A stretch of 64,000 nt of DNA from contig JACPZW010000043.1 of the NCBI GenBank assembly GCA_016195265.1, positions 36,077 through 100,076 on the forward strand, in the 5' to 3' direction. Shown piece after piece: positions 28,366 to 37,146 of the stretch (positions are counted from its first letter, which is position 1; each line of letters opens with the position of its first letter). A model generated the notes under the pieces. It did no database searches and had not been told where the DNA came from. It saw only the letters and a list, made by a program, of their open reading frames with translations. The DNA comes from Acidobacteriota bacterium. GTDB lineage: Bacteria > Acidobacteriota > Vicinamibacteria > Vicinamibacterales > CAVVIG01. A program made the translations under genes and the position numbers.

Positions 28366-29662
28366 GCACGTATTCCTTGCGCGACCAGACCTGCGCGCCC
28401 TTCCGGACGACCTTCACGTCGATCTGCCGGCGCCGCTTCGTGGCGTCCGGATTCTTCGAGTAGTAGCCCAGTACGTAGTAGTCGCTCGTCTCGGCGTCGA
28501 TCCGCTTCAGCGCCTTGCTGAAGTCGTTCTGATTGACGACGGCGATGCCGCCGGTCTCTTCGGCGATCACGCGGAGACTGTCCTGCGATTTGCGCACGTA
28601 CTCGTTCCACTGCTGCGGATCGACCTGCTCGTCGATGTCACCCATCCCCACCAGCCCGCGCGGATCGATCGTGTACATCGTCACGTTCGCGCGGTTGGCC
28701 TGGCGCGTCACCTCGCCGAGCTCGCGCGCGAGGTCGGCGTCGGCGAATGTCTCGCTCTGCTTCTGCTGCTGGGTGAACGGATCCGTTCCCGCACCACCCG
28801 TGCCGCCGCTGTCCTGGTTGGCCTGCGCCTGGATCTGATTCTGCGATCTGGCGAATTCGTTCTGCGCGAACGGCGAGTTGGGATCCATGAGACCGAGGCG
28901 CGCATCCTGGAACGGATTGAAGTCGTACCCGTCGCTGACGTACACCAGCGCCTTGCGGCGGTTGTGCACCTGCTCGAGGTTGGTCAGCAGATCGTTGATC
29001 GTCGAGAACGCGACGTGGGCGCGGTACCGGACTTCGCTCGGGCCCTCGGCGCCGGACGGCCCGTTGATGATGTCGGTCGGCTTCAGCTCGTTGCCCGCGA
29101 TCTTCTTGATCGCCTCGTCGAGCCGCGACTTGTCGTACGTCATGTCCACCGCGATCGACGAGGGACCACTCGAGACGATGCCGAACATGTCGCCGTCGTG
29201 GACCAGCTCTTTCGAGATCCGCTTGAACAGATCGCGCACGCGGCCCGTGTTGTGGAACTGCAGGTGAAGGTCGTCGACGAAGAACACGAAGATGCGGCCC
29301 GAGACGTCGTTCTTCGGCCGCGCGGGCGGCAGAATGATGCCCTCGGGGGGCGGCGGCGGCGGCGGCGCGAGCACGTTGGTCACGCGGCCGCCGGTCACCA
29401 CCGTCATCGAGGAAATATCCTGCTTCACGCCGTCTTCGAAGATCTCGAATTCATCCTTCTTCAGGTCCGGAATGAAGTTGCCCCTCTCGTCGCGCACGAT
29501 GATGTCGTTGGTGACGAGATCGACCGTGACCTTGAAGGTCGGTTTCTCCTGCGCCGCGCCGGACGCGGCGGGAGGGGCGGACGCGGGCGCCTGCGCCGAC
29601 AGCCCCGCGGCCAGGACCACCAGGAAGGCCGTGGACCAGAAACCGTTTGCTTTCAGGTTCAT
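28328..29662 (-). CDS. VWFA-related protein of the Acidobacteria type
   Basis: The 444-residue protein has a signal peptide (to about residue 25), a Pro/Ala-rich spacer and the conserved lead TFKVTVDLVTNDIIVRDERG. A von Willebrand factor A-like domain follows, with the metal-site stretch IFVFFVDDLHLQFHNT and KALVYVSDGYDF. This domain family (TIGR03436) was named for its expansion in Acidobacteria, which supports the taxonomic call. A Gln-rich insert lies around residues 265-300. It is exported, probably periplasmic or surface-bound; the ligand is unknown. Confidence 0.88.
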   Translation of the reverse strand: MNLKANGFWSTAFLVVLAAGLSAQAPASAPPAASGAAQEKPTFKVTVDLVTNDIIVRDERGNFIPDLKKDEFEIFEDGVKQDISSMTVVTGGRVTNVLAPPPPPPPEGIILPPARPKNDVSGRIFVFFVDDLHLQFHNTGRVRDLFKRISKELVHDGDMFGIVSSGPSSIAVDMTYDKSRLDEAIKKIAGNELKPTDIINGPSGAEGPSEVRYRAHVAFSTINDLLTNLEQVHNRRKALVYVSDGYDFNPFQDARLGLMDPNSPFAQNEFARSQNQIQAQANQDSGGTGGAGTDPFTQQQKQSETFADADLARELGEVTRQANRANVTMYTIDPRGLVGMGDIDEQVDPQQWNEYVRKSQDSLRVIAEETGGIAVVNQNDFSKALKRIDAETSDYYVLGYYSKNPDATKRRRQIDVKVVRKGAQVWSRKEYVLKPPPAVSSQRK

Positions 29663-29780
29663 ATCGTCAAATTATACATCGCCGAGCGTCCGCCGGGCCG
29701 CCCGCATTACGAGTATCGCCGGCGCGAGCGCCTCCCCTGTCACCTCGTCCACGCGGGGCGCCGCGAGGGGACGCGATGAC

Positions 29781-30434
29781 CTACCCTCCCGAGGATTCGA
29801 TCGGCGTGTCGCCGGACTCGGAGTCGCCTGGATCGTCGGCCGGCGCGGCGTCACGTGACTCGCCCGCGGCTTCACTCGCGGGCGCAGCCGTCCCGGCAGC
29901 GGCGATCGCCGCCTCAAGCCGTCCGCGTCGCCCGCGCCGGCGCCGGCGGTGGCGCCGCGTGGCATCGCCGAGTGACGCGACGGTCGCCGCGGTTCCTGGC
30001 GCGTCAGGCACGGCGGATGCGGGGTCGCCGGGCGCGGCGGCGCCGGACGCAGCGCTCTCTGCGTGCGCCGCTTCGCGCGTCTGCGCCGGGAGCTCGACAT
30101 CGGCCGGCGTTTCGGCGTCGGCCGCGGCCTCCGCCTTCTCCGCCTGACGCGCGGCACGTTCGGCGCGGCGGCGTTCACGCCACCGCTCCGCGTCGTTGGA
30201 CGGAATCGGCGTCTCGAGAATCTTCCGCCAGTCGAAGGCGACGTCCGGGTACTGCGCTTCGAGCGCGCGGCGGACCGCGTCGTCGAACGGCTCGCGGCCG
30301 ACTTTGACGTCTGGCGGCGTGCGGTACGCGTACAGCACGCGCTGACGCGTCGCGCCACGCCGGTTGGTCGTCGGCTGCACGAGCGCGAAGAGTTCGTACC
30401 CGCGTTTGTCGCGAGAGAACCTGAGGAACGCCAC
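29781..30434 (-). CDS. Hypothetical protein with ordered N-terminus and low-complexity acidic tail
   Basis: The first 95 residues look folded (MAFLRFSRDKRGYELFALVQ ... DVAFDWRKILETPIPSND). The rest is Ala/Glu-rich, with an Arg-rich patch (HRRRRRGRRGR near 165), and is probably disordered. The GTG start at 30434 comes one base after the stop of the upstream gene, so the two are co-translated. No family can be named; an RNA- or DNA-linked role is possible from the Arg patch, but this is a guess. Confidence 0.65.
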   Translation of the reverse strand: MAFLRFSRDKRGYELFALVQPTTNRRGATRQRVLYAYRTPPDVKVGREPFDDAVRRALEAQYPDVAFDWRKILETPIPSNDAERWRERRRAERAARQAEKAEAAADAETPADVELPAQTREAAHAESAASGAAAPGDPASAVPDAPGTAATVASLGDATRRHRRRRRGRRGRLEAAIAAAGTAAPASEAAGESRDAAPADDPGDSESGDTPIESSGG

Positions 30435-30435
30435 G

Positions 30436-31011
30436 CTACTTGTGTTTCGAGGCCCGGGCGGATTTTTTCGGCCGGGCCGCGCGCGCGGACTTGGCGCGCC
30501 GCGCGGGCTTCGCGGCGCGGGCGGCCGACGGCTTCTTCCCGGCTGCAGGCCTGGCGGCGCGGGCCCGGGCGGCGCTGGAGGTTTCGCGGCTGCGGTGGAC
30601 CAGTGCGAACCGTGGCTGATCGCCGAGCATCTGGTAGCTCCAGATCTCGCCCACGTGGATCTGGTTGTCCTCGCACAGCCGGCGTGCGACCTCCACCATC
30701 CCGGCCGGAATGTAAAGATGGAACGCCGGGCGCAATTTTGAGAAGTGCGCCCACTGCGCCAGGGCCTCGAGGTGGTTCACCGACTCCCCCGTTTCCACCT
30801 CGACAACGACCTGGGGCCGATGGCCCCGGTCCTGGGTCATGAGGACAAGATCCGGGAACAGCATGGCCGTGCCTGCGCTGACAGGCGCATTCTGTTCGAT
30901 GCCGGGATTGATTCCGGCTTCGTACTTGCGACGAAACTTGTTTTGTAACAACCGGATTATGCGGTCGTGCTCCAGCTGCTCACGGACCGGCCGCACCAGA
31001 ATCGGGCTCAC
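30436..31011 (-). CDS. PD-(D/E)XK-like protein with a lysine/alanine-rich histone-H1-like tail
   Basis: From the GTG at 31011 (GGAGG five bases upstream; a TTG at 31023 is the alternative) the 191-residue product has an N-terminal alpha/beta domain. Its FPDLVLM ... VVVEVETGESV core resembles the PD-(D/E)XK nuclease fold. The position normally held by the catalytic lysine appears to be glutamate, so it may be inactive. Residues about 145-191 are repeats of AAKP, KSAR and ARA, as in bacterial H1-like DNA-binding tails. It is coupled to the downstream hypothetical gene. Function unknown; DNA binding is inferred from the tail. Confidence 0.6.
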   Translation of the reverse strand: MSPILVRPVREQLEHDRIIRLLQNKFRRKYEAGINPGIEQNAPVSAGTAMLFPDLVLMTQDRGHRPQVVVEVETGESVNHLEALAQWAHFSKLRPAFHLYIPAGMVEVARRLCEDNQIHVGEIWSYQMLGDQPRFALVHRSRETSSAARARAARPAAGKKPSAARAAKPARRAKSARAARPKKSARASKHK

Positions 31012-31068
31012 CGACGCCTCCAAACGGTTGGATAATCAGGACATCAAACGCGGAAGTCTAACATAGGA

Positions 31069-31494
31069 ATGTCGGGTAAAATACAGCCACAGATGCGAAG
31101 CCTTACCTCAGACGACGCTGCGGCGAAGATCCTGATCGTCGACGACGACGAGGGGGTCACCCACACGTTCGCCCGGATGCTCCGGCTCGAGGGCTACCAG
31201 GTGCGCACCGCGATCAACGCCGAGTCCGGACTGCGCGAAGCGGAGCAGAGCCACCCGGATGCGATCATCCTCGACCTCCGGATGCCGCTGCTCGATGGCC
31301 TGGGGTTCCTGCGCCGGCTTCGCGCGCACGACGATCAGCGGTCCGTGCCGGTCGCGATCGTGACGGGCGACTACTTCCTCGACGACACGGTTTCGACCGA
31401 GCTGCGTGAACTCGGCGCCGAGTTACGCTTCAAGCCGCTCTGGCTCGAGGATCTCGTCGGTCTCGCCCGCAACCTCCTCAAGGTGACCCACTGA
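31069..31494 (+). CDS. Response regulator receiver protein, single domain
   Basis: The 141-residue protein is a stand-alone receiver domain. It has the acidic pair DDDE, the phosphorylation site within IILDLRMP, the conserved threonine in VAIVTGD and the lysine in RFKPLW. There is no output domain or adjacent histidine kinase. The start may be the ATG at 31069 or 31093; neither has a convincing ribosome-binding site. Its stop codon at 31492-31494 overlaps the proposed hemE start by two bases, which links it to the heme operon. Confidence 0.88.
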   Translation: MSGKIQPQMRSLTSDDAAAKILIVDDDEGVTHTFARMLRLEGYQVRTAINAESGLREAEQSHPDAIILDLRMPLLDGLGFLRRLRAHDDQRSVPVAIVTGDYFLDDTVSTELRELGAELRFKPLWLEDLVGLARNLLKVTH

Positions 31495-32528
31495 CGGATC
31501 CGGGCAGCCGATTTCTTAACGCCTGTAAAAGGCAGCCGGTCGACGCCACGCCAGTCTGGTTCATGCGGCAGGCGGGGCGCTACATGAGTGAGTACCGCAG
31601 CCTGCGCGAGCGCTATTCGCTCCTCGACTTGTGCCGCACGCCGGATCTGGCGACCGAAGTCACGCTGCAGCCGGTGCGCCGGATTGACGTGGACGCGGCG
31701 ATCCTGTTCTCCGACCTGCTGCTGCCCCTCGAGCCGCTCGGCATCAAATTCGACTTCATCCACGGCGAAGGCCCGGCGATCGAGCAGCCGCTGCGCACCG
31801 AGGCGGACCTGGCGCGCGTGCGTCGGTTCGAGCCCCGCGAGGCGCTGGCGTACGTGCTCGAGGCGATCGGGATGATCAAACGCGCGCTGGGCGGCCGCGT
31901 CCCGCTCATCGGCTTCGCCGGCGCGCCGTTCACGCTCGCCTCGTACGCGATCGAAGGCGGCCACTCCAGCTCGTTCGCGCACACCAAGGCGCTGATGTAC
32001 GGGGCGCCGGCCGCGTGGCACCGCTTCTGCGACACGATCGCCGACGTCATCGGCGACTACCTCACCGCGCAGGTCGATGCCGGCGTGGACGCGGTGCAGG
32101 TGTTCGACTCGTGGGTCGGCGCGCTCAACGCGGCCGACTACCGCGAGTTCATCCTGCCGCACACGCGCCGCATCTTCGAACGCATCGCGCCGCTCGGCGT
32201 GCCGACGATTCATTTCGGCGTCGGCACGGGCAGCATCCTCGGCGAACTGCGCGCGGCGGGCGGCGACGTCATCGGCGCCGACTGGCGGACGCCGCTGGAC
32301 GAGGCGTGGACGCGTATCGGCGCGGACCGCGCGATCCAGGGCAATCTCGATCCCACGCTGCTGCTCGGCCCGATCGACCGCCTCTTTGCCGCCACCGACG
32401 ACATCCTGGCGCGCGCCGGCGGACGGCCGGGCCACATCTTTAATCTCGGCCACGGCATTCTCCCGATGACGTCGCTCGAACACGTCCAGGCGCTCGCGAG
32501 ATACGTGCACGAGAAGACTCGACGGTGA
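31491..32528 (+). CDS. hemE: Uroporphyrinogen decarboxylase, probable CTG start
   Basis: The enzyme removes four carboxyl groups from uroporphyrinogen III to give coproporphyrinogen III. The family hallmark PVWFMRQAGRY is present, but the first ATG (31563) falls inside it and would cut off the conserved lead RFLNACKRQPVDATPVWF. That lead is encoded in the same open frame, yet between the upstream stop (31407) and 31563 the frame has no ATG, GTG or TTG. The best start is the CTG at 31491, preceded by AAGGTG at a five-base distance and overlapping the response regulator stop. This gives 345 residues, a normal HemE length. Function is certain; the start is inferred. Confidence 0.92.
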   Translation: MTDPGSRFLNACKRQPVDATPVWFMRQAGRYMSEYRSLRERYSLLDLCRTPDLATEVTLQPVRRIDVDAAILFSDLLLPLEPLGIKFDFIHGEGPAIEQPLRTEADLARVRRFEPREALAYVLEAIGMIKRALGGRVPLIGFAGAPFTLASYAIEGGHSSSFAHTKALMYGAPAAWHRFCDTIADVIGDYLTAQVDAGVDAVQVFDSWVGALNAADYREFILPHTRRIFERIAPLGVPTIHFGVGTGSILGELRAAGGDVIGADWRTPLDEAWTRIGADRAIQGNLDPTLLLGPIDRLFAATDDILARAGGRPGHIFNLGHGILPMTSLEHVQALARYVHEKTRR

Positions 32529-32567
32529 CTGGTGGCTGGTGGCTGGTGGCTGGTGACTGGTGACTAG
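32523..32567. repeat. GGTGGCTGGTGACT-type low-complexity repeat
   Basis: Copies of CTGGTGG and CTGGTGACT fill the whole hemE-hemH gap. The hemE stop codon is the TGA of the first unit. No clear ribosome-binding site for hemH is present unless the GGTGACTAG just before its ATG serves. Confidence 0.6.
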
Positions 32568-33440
32568 ATGACAGGCGTTCTGCTGATGGCGCACGGCACG
32601 CCATCCTCGATGGACGAGATGCCGGAGTACCTGCGGCTGGTCCGCGGCGGCCGGCCGGCGTCTGAGGCACTGATCGCCGAGATGCGGCACAACTACGAAG
32701 CGATCGGCGGACGCTCGCCGCTGACCGACCTCACGCAGGCGCAGGCCGCCGCGCTGCGCGCACGACTGGGCACGGCGATTCCGGTCGCCGTCGGCATGCG
32801 CAACTGGACGCCGTTCATCAAGGACGGGCTGGCCGAGCTCGCCGCCGCGGGCGTCACGCGCGTCGTCGGCATTCCGATGGCGCCGCAGTTCTCGACGCTC
32901 AGCGTGCAGAAGTACACCGACGCAGCGACGGCTGCCCTGCCTTCCGGCATGCGCTTCGACGCCGTGCCCTCCTTTCACGCGCACCCGCGCCTGATCGAGG
33001 CGTTCGCCGAGAGAGTGCGCGCGGCGCAGCCGAAGCCCGACGAGCTCGTCGTCTTCACGGCCCACGCCCTGCCGCAGCGCGTCATCGACGCCGGCGATCG
33101 CTACGCCGACGAAGTGGCGGAGACCGCCGCCGTGGTGGCGGCGCGCGCCGGCGTCACGCGGTACGCGCAGGCGTATCAAAGCGCGGGTCGCACACCGGAA
33201 CCGTGGATCGGCCCGGATCTCGGGCGGCTCATCGACGCTCGGTCCGGCGAGGGATTCCGGAAGTTCCTCGTCGTGCCGATCGGCTTCGTCTGCGATCACA
33301 CCGAGATCCTGTTCGACATCGACGTCCAGGCCGCGCAGGTCGCGCGCGAGTTCGCGACGACGCTCCGCCGGACCGAGTCGCTGAACACCTCGCCGACATT
33401 CATCGCGCTGCTCGAAGACCTCGTCCGGAGCCGCCTGTGA
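32568..33440 (+). CDS. hemH: Ferrochelatase
   Basis: The 290-residue protein has the ferrochelatase N-terminus (GVLLMAHGTPSSMDEMPEYL), the conserved histidine in VFTAHALP and the C-terminal PIGFVCDHTEILFDID block. It inserts iron into the porphyrin ring, into protoporphyrin or, in the coproheme route, coproporphyrin. It is slightly shorter than typical but complete. Its stop overlaps the GTG start of the oxidase gene, so hemH and hemY are translationally coupled. Confidence 0.93.
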   Translation: MTGVLLMAHGTPSSMDEMPEYLRLVRGGRPASEALIAEMRHNYEAIGGRSPLTDLTQAQAAALRARLGTAIPVAVGMRNWTPFIKDGLAELAAAGVTRVVGIPMAPQFSTLSVQKYTDAATAALPSGMRFDAVPSFHAHPRLIEAFAERVRAAQPKPDELVVFTAHALPQRVIDAGDRYADEVAETAAVVAARAGVTRYAQAYQSAGRTPEPWIGPDLGRLIDARSGEGFRKFLVVPIGFVCDHTEILFDIDVQAAQVAREFATTLRRTESLNTSPTFIALLEDLVRSRL

Positions 33441-34825
33441 TCGACGCCGTCGTCGTGGGCGGCGGCATCGCCGGTCTCGCGACGGCGTACGAGCTCTCGA
33501 AACGCGACCGGTCGTTCGTCGTGCTCGAGCGCGGCGCGCGCGCCGGCGGCGTGATTCTCAGCGAGGAGATCGACGGCTTCACGATCGACGGCGGACCGGA
33601 CGCACTCCTCATTCAGAAGCCTGACGGCATCCAGCTCTGTCAGGAACTCGGCCTCGGCGATCGCCTCGTGGTCACCAAGCCGCCGCGCCTCGCGTACATC
33701 CAGCGTGGCGGCACCTTGCATCCCCTGCCCGCCGCGTCCGTGCTGGGCATCCCCACGCGATTCGGTCCGTTCGCGCGCACGCGGCTGTTCAGCTGGCCCG
33801 GCAAGATCCGGATGGGCATGGAGCTGTTCATCGCGCCGCGGCGCGCTGGCAGCGATGACGGTGACGAATCGATCGGCGCGTTCATGACGCGCCGCTTCGG
33901 CCGCGAGGCCACGACGTACCTGGCCGAGCCGCTGCTCGCCGGCATCCACGCCGGCGACGTCGATCGGCTGTCCCTCCAGGCGCTTTTCCCCCGCTTCGCC
34001 GAAGCCGAGCGCACGCACGGGAGCCTGCTGCGCGCGTTCAGCCGCCGGCCCACGGGACCCGTGTCGGTGGAGGGCGCGTTCAAGTCGCTGCCCGGCGGCT
34101 TGAGCGAAATGGTGCGCGCGCTCGTGACGACGCTCGGACCGGCGCAGGTCCGCACGGGCACCAGAGTCGACGCCATCAGCGGGCGCGGGCCGTTCCTGGT
34201 GCGCACGTCCAACGCCGAAACCATCGACGCCCGCGCCGTCGTCCTCGCGACGCCCGCGTTCGCGACGAGCGCGCTCATGCGCGACCGCGACGAGGAGATC
34301 GCGCGGCTCGCGGGCGAGATTCCGTACGCGTCCGCCGCGACCGTGGCGCTCGCGTTCAAGCGCGACGACGTCCGTCACCCGCTCAACGGCTCCGGCTTCG
34401 TCGTCCCGCGCGTCGAGGCCACGGGGATTCTCGCGGGATCCTGGCTGTCGTCGAAGTGGCCGAACCGCGCACCGGACGGGCACGTCCTGCTGCGGACGTT
34501 CGTCGGCGGCGCACGCGATCCCGAGGCGCTGCAGAAATCCGATCAAGAATTAGTGGCGCTGTCGATGAACGCGCTGCGGCCGCTCCTCGGCATCCGCGGC
34601 GAGCCGCGCTTCACCCGCATCTTCCGGTGGGAGCGGTCGAACGCGCAGCACGAAGTCGGCCACCTCGCGCGCGTCGCCGCGATCGAGCGCGCGCTGGGGA
34701 AGCATCCCGGCCTGTTCATCACCGGCAGCGGGTTCCGCGGCACCGGCATTCCGGACTGCGTCGCCGACGGCCGCGCCACGGCGAGCGCGGTTGACGCCTT
34801 CCTTCAGACATCTGCTAAGGTCTGA
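33437..34825 (+). CDS. hemY: Protoporphyrinogen/coproporphyrinogen oxidase, HemY type
   Basis: Starting at the GTG at 33437, overlapping the hemH stop, the 462-residue flavoprotein opens with the FAD motif GGGIAGLATAYEL. It contains the family YLAEPLLAGIHAGDVDRLSL and ITGSGFRGTGIPDCVADG blocks. It oxidises the porphyrinogen to porphyrin using oxygen. The hemE-hemH-hemY order fits either the protoporphyrin or the coproheme route; a chlorite-dismutase-like HemQ would decide, but none is in the window. Confidence 0.92.
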   Translation: MIDAVVVGGGIAGLATAYELSKRDRSFVVLERGARAGGVILSEEIDGFTIDGGPDALLIQKPDGIQLCQELGLGDRLVVTKPPRLAYIQRGGTLHPLPAASVLGIPTRFGPFARTRLFSWPGKIRMGMELFIAPRRAGSDDGDESIGAFMTRRFGREATTYLAEPLLAGIHAGDVDRLSLQALFPRFAEAERTHGSLLRAFSRRPTGPVSVEGAFKSLPGGLSEMVRALVTTLGPAQVRTGTRVDAISGRGPFLVRTSNAETIDARAVVLATPAFATSALMRDRDEEIARLAGEIPYASAATVALAFKRDDVRHPLNGSGFVVPRVEATGILAGSWLSSKWPNRAPDGHVLLRTFVGGARDPEALQKSDQELVALSMNALRPLLGIRGEPRFTRIFRWERSNAQHEVGHLARVAAIERALGKHPGLFITGSGFRGTGIPDCVADGRATASAVDAFLQTSAKV

Positions 34826-34865
34826 ACGCTGAAGTTTTCAGTTTTCTCTTTTCAGTTCTAACTTT
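34820..34865. repeat. TTCAGTTTT low-complexity repeat
   Basis: Words of the type TTTTCAGTTTTC and TTTTCAGTTC lie between the hemY stop (itself in TCTGAACGCTGAAG) and the arginase-like start. No ribosome-binding site is visible in front of the ATG at 34866. Confidence 0.5.
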
Positions 34866-35777
34866 ATGAAGGCTCTTCATCTGATCGGTGTTCCGCTCGA
34901 TCTCGGCGGCAACCGGCGTGGCGTGGACATGGGGCCGTCGGCGTTCCGCATCGCCGGCCTTGGCGAGCAGCTCGCGTCGCTGGGCTACACGATCGCGGAC
35001 AAGGGCGACCTGCCCGCGCCGATTCCCGAGACGCAGGATCTGCGCGACGAGCACAAGAAGTACATCCGCGACATCGCGAAGGTGTGCACGAAGGTGTACC
35101 AGACCGCGCTCGAGTCGCTGGAGGAAGGCGCCATGCCGATCGTCCTCGGCGGCGATCATAGCGTCGCGGCCGGATCGGTCGCCGCTGCCGCGGCGTGGGC
35201 GAAGCAATCGAAGGAATTGCCGATCGGTCTGCTCTGGGTCGACGCGCACGGCGACATGAACACCCCGGCGACGTCGCTTTCCGGCAACGTGCACGGCATG
35301 CCGCTCGCGGCGCTCCTCGGCCAGGAGCCCGCCGAGCTCGCGAAGATCGGCACGTTCTCGCCCAAAGTGCTGCCCGCGCACACCGTGATCATCGGCGTGC
35401 GCAATCTCGACGAGCGCGAGAAGGTCGCGGTACGCGACTCGCACGTCCACGTCTTCACGATGAAGGACATCGATCGCCAGGGCATCGCGTCCATCGTCGA
35501 GCAGGCCGTGAATCTGGCCGGCAACGGGACCGCCGGCATCCACGTCTCGTGGGACATGGACGTGTGCGATCCCGGGATCGCGCCCGGCGTCGGCACGCCC
35601 GTCAAGGGCGGCCTCGACTACCGCGAGGCGCACATGGTGATGGAGATTGTCGCGGACGCGGGGCTGCTGACGTCGTTCGATCTCGTCGAGGTGAACCCGA
35701 CGCTCGACGTCCGCAATGCGACGGCGCAGCTCGGGACGGAGCTGGCGCTGTCGGCGTTAGGAATGAAGATTCTGTGA
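34866..35777 (+). CDS. rocF: Arginase/ureohydrolase-family enzyme
   Basis: The 303-residue protein carries all the manganese-binding signatures: GGDHS with H98, WVDAHGDMN with D126, H128 and D130, and SWDMDVCDP with two further aspartates. H143 lies in the GNVHGMPL loop seen in arginases. It most likely hydrolyses arginine to ornithine and urea; agmatinase is less likely given the loop. The third motif is usually SFDVDALDP, so the Trp and Cys here are minor variants. It ends 21 bp inside the convergent response-regulator gene. Confidence 0.88.
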   Translation: MKALHLIGVPLDLGGNRRGVDMGPSAFRIAGLGEQLASLGYTIADKGDLPAPIPETQDLRDEHKKYIRDIAKVCTKVYQTALESLEEGAMPIVLGGDHSVAAGSVAAAAAWAKQSKELPIGLLWVDAHGDMNTPATSLSGNVHGMPLAALLGQEPAELAKIGTFSPKVLPAHTVIIGVRNLDEREKVAVRDSHVHVFTMKDIDRQGIASIVEQAVNLAGNGTAGIHVSWDMDVCDPGIAPGVGTPVKGGLDYREAHMVMEIVADAGLLTSFDLVEVNPTLDVRNATAQLGTELALSALGMKIL

Positions 35778-36149
35778 GCCGGCGCCGGATTCCGCCAGCA
35801 TCTCTTCGAGCGTCTCGACCAGCAGCACCAGCGAGTACGGCTTTTCGATAAGCCTCGTCCGCGGACGCAGCCGTTCGAGCTCCGCCGATTCCGAAGGCAC
35901 GCCGGAGAAGATGATGACGGGGACGTCGGCTGGCGTGGCGACTACGACGTCGCGGCCGGATCCGCGGCGCAGCCGCAGATCGATGACGGCGGCCACGAGC
36001 CGATTCTTGCGCAACGCGTCGAGGCCCTCGTCGGCCGTCTCGGCGGTGACGACGGCGAAGCCGTGCATCTCGAGGAATTTCACCAGCGGCCGGCGCACCG
36101 AGACGTCGTCTTCGACAACGAGCACCAGTCGAGCGGTGTCCTTGGTCAT
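35757..36149 (-). CDS. Response regulator receiver protein, single domain
   Basis: The 130-residue protein is a receiver domain only: VVEDD acidic pocket, AVIDLRL phospho-aspartate, VIIFSG and LIEKPYS conserved positions. The C-terminus lacks a DNA-binding output. No histidine kinase is adjacent. It is convergent with the arginase gene and overlaps it by 21 bp. It is not closely similar to the other receiver at 31069. Confidence 0.88.
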   Translation of the reverse strand: MTKDTARLVLVVEDDVSVRRPLVKFLEMHGFAVVTAETADEGLDALRKNRLVAAVIDLRLRRGSGRDVVVATPADVPVIIFSGVPSESAELERLRPRTRLIEKPYSLVLLVETLEEMLAESGAGSQNLHS

Positions 36150-36187
36150 GACGGTTCACAGTATACGTGAAAGCGCGCCTCTGTCGC

Positions 36188-36215
36188 CTGACGGTTGCAC
36201 GCGGCATAGTACAAT
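36188..36215 (+). promoter_or_regulatory. Possible promoter of tRNA-Lys
   Basis: TACAAT (36210-36215) is a good -10 box, with a weak -35 (CTGACG, 36188-36193) 16 bases upstream. Transcription would start about 28 bases before the tRNA. Confidence 0.4.
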
Positions 36216-36249
36216 GTTGCGTTTTTCGTCGCCGCGATCCCGCCTGAAG

Positions 36250-36324
36250 GGGCCCCTAGCTCAGTGGTAGAGCACGTGACTTTTAATCACGGTGTCCCGG
36301 GTTCGATCCCCGGGGGGCCCACCA
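36250..36324 (+). tRNA. tRNA-Lys (UUU)
   Basis: The 75-base gene folds into a full cloverleaf: acceptor GGGCCCC with GGGGCCC, D arm GCTC/GAGC, anticodon arm CGTGA-CTTTTAA-TCACG with anticodon UUU, T arm CCGGG-TTCGATC-CCCGG, and an encoded CCA end. Its 3' 45 bases (36280-36324) are duplicated perfectly at 37730-37774. It is the integration site of the mini-island and a substrate of the MnmA encoded upstream. Confidence 0.97.
36280..36324 (+). repeat. Attachment-site direct repeat, tRNA copy
   Basis: This is the 45-bp 3' part of tRNA-Lys from the last base of the anticodon stem strand through CCA. It is identical in all 45 positions to the downstream copy. Confidence 0.92.
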
Positions 36325-36337
36325 TTTACTCAGCTCG

Positions 36338-37117
36338 TTACTGCCTTACCACCTCTAAGACGTTCAGCTCACTGCTTTTCGCTGGTGCGTCCAACGCCAT
36401 TGTGTCAGCCGTGTGGCATTTTTTCTGATGCGCCTCGAATTGCCGCATCACGTGTTCGAGCGCGAGTGGTGTCGTCGACCGATAGCGCGACGTCGTCGTC
36501 ACGTTCATGTGGCCGAGGAAATCTCGCCCAACGTGCGTCGGGGCTCAGAATTCGACCAGCCGCGAGCTGAACTCGCGGCGCAAGTCGTGAAAACGCAACC
36601 CTTCGCGCGGTTGCAGGTCAAGCGCCACGCGGACTTGATCAATCCGATCTCCTCGCCAACTTCGTTGCCGGACACGAACGCTTCGGCCTTGAACATTTTG
36701 CCGGCCGGATCGTGCTGGCGCGTGGCGAGTACGGCCCACAGGTTCGTCGACAAGGGCATCCGACGCGTCTGGTAGGTTTTGGTTTTCGTCGCGGGCAGCA
36801 GCAGGTACCGCGCGAAGGGCTTGCCATCCCGCCCGGTCGTCTGCTCGATGTCCTTCCACTGCAACCCGAGCAGATCACCGAGGCGGCAGCCCGCTTCGAG
36901 CGCGGCGACGATCAATCCGTGCAAATGGGCGCCGGCATGTTTCAACGACGCGGCTTCCTCGCCCTCTGCGAGTCGGCGGTGTCGCGCTATCGCCGCATTT
37001 CGGGGGAGATGCACGACGGTCTTGGCGCCGCACTTAAGCGGCGTGTCCGCGACGTACCCTTCTTCGATGGCCAACGAACTGAACATTGTTTTGAATTCCC
37101 CACGACCAGTGTCCTAA
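36338..37117 (-). pseudogene. Tyrosine recombinase (phage-type integrase), decayed
   Basis: The catalytic domain is readable. It has box I with arginine in VAALEAGCRLGDLLGLQW, the lysine-bearing LPATKTKTYQTRRMPL, HDLRREFSS with box II, and GHMNVTTTSRY with the tyrosine, ending in a normal helix near 36338. It is broken in three ways. The N-terminal core-binding domain is missing, with a stop upstream of 37117. A frameshift lies before FHDLRR (about 36592-36610). A TGA at 36545-36547 separates box II from the tyrosine region. It cannot make active enzyme, so the island is stuck unless helped in trans. Confidence 0.88.
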
Positions 37118-37146
37118 TGCCTCATTCCGCGTGTCACAATCCGCTG

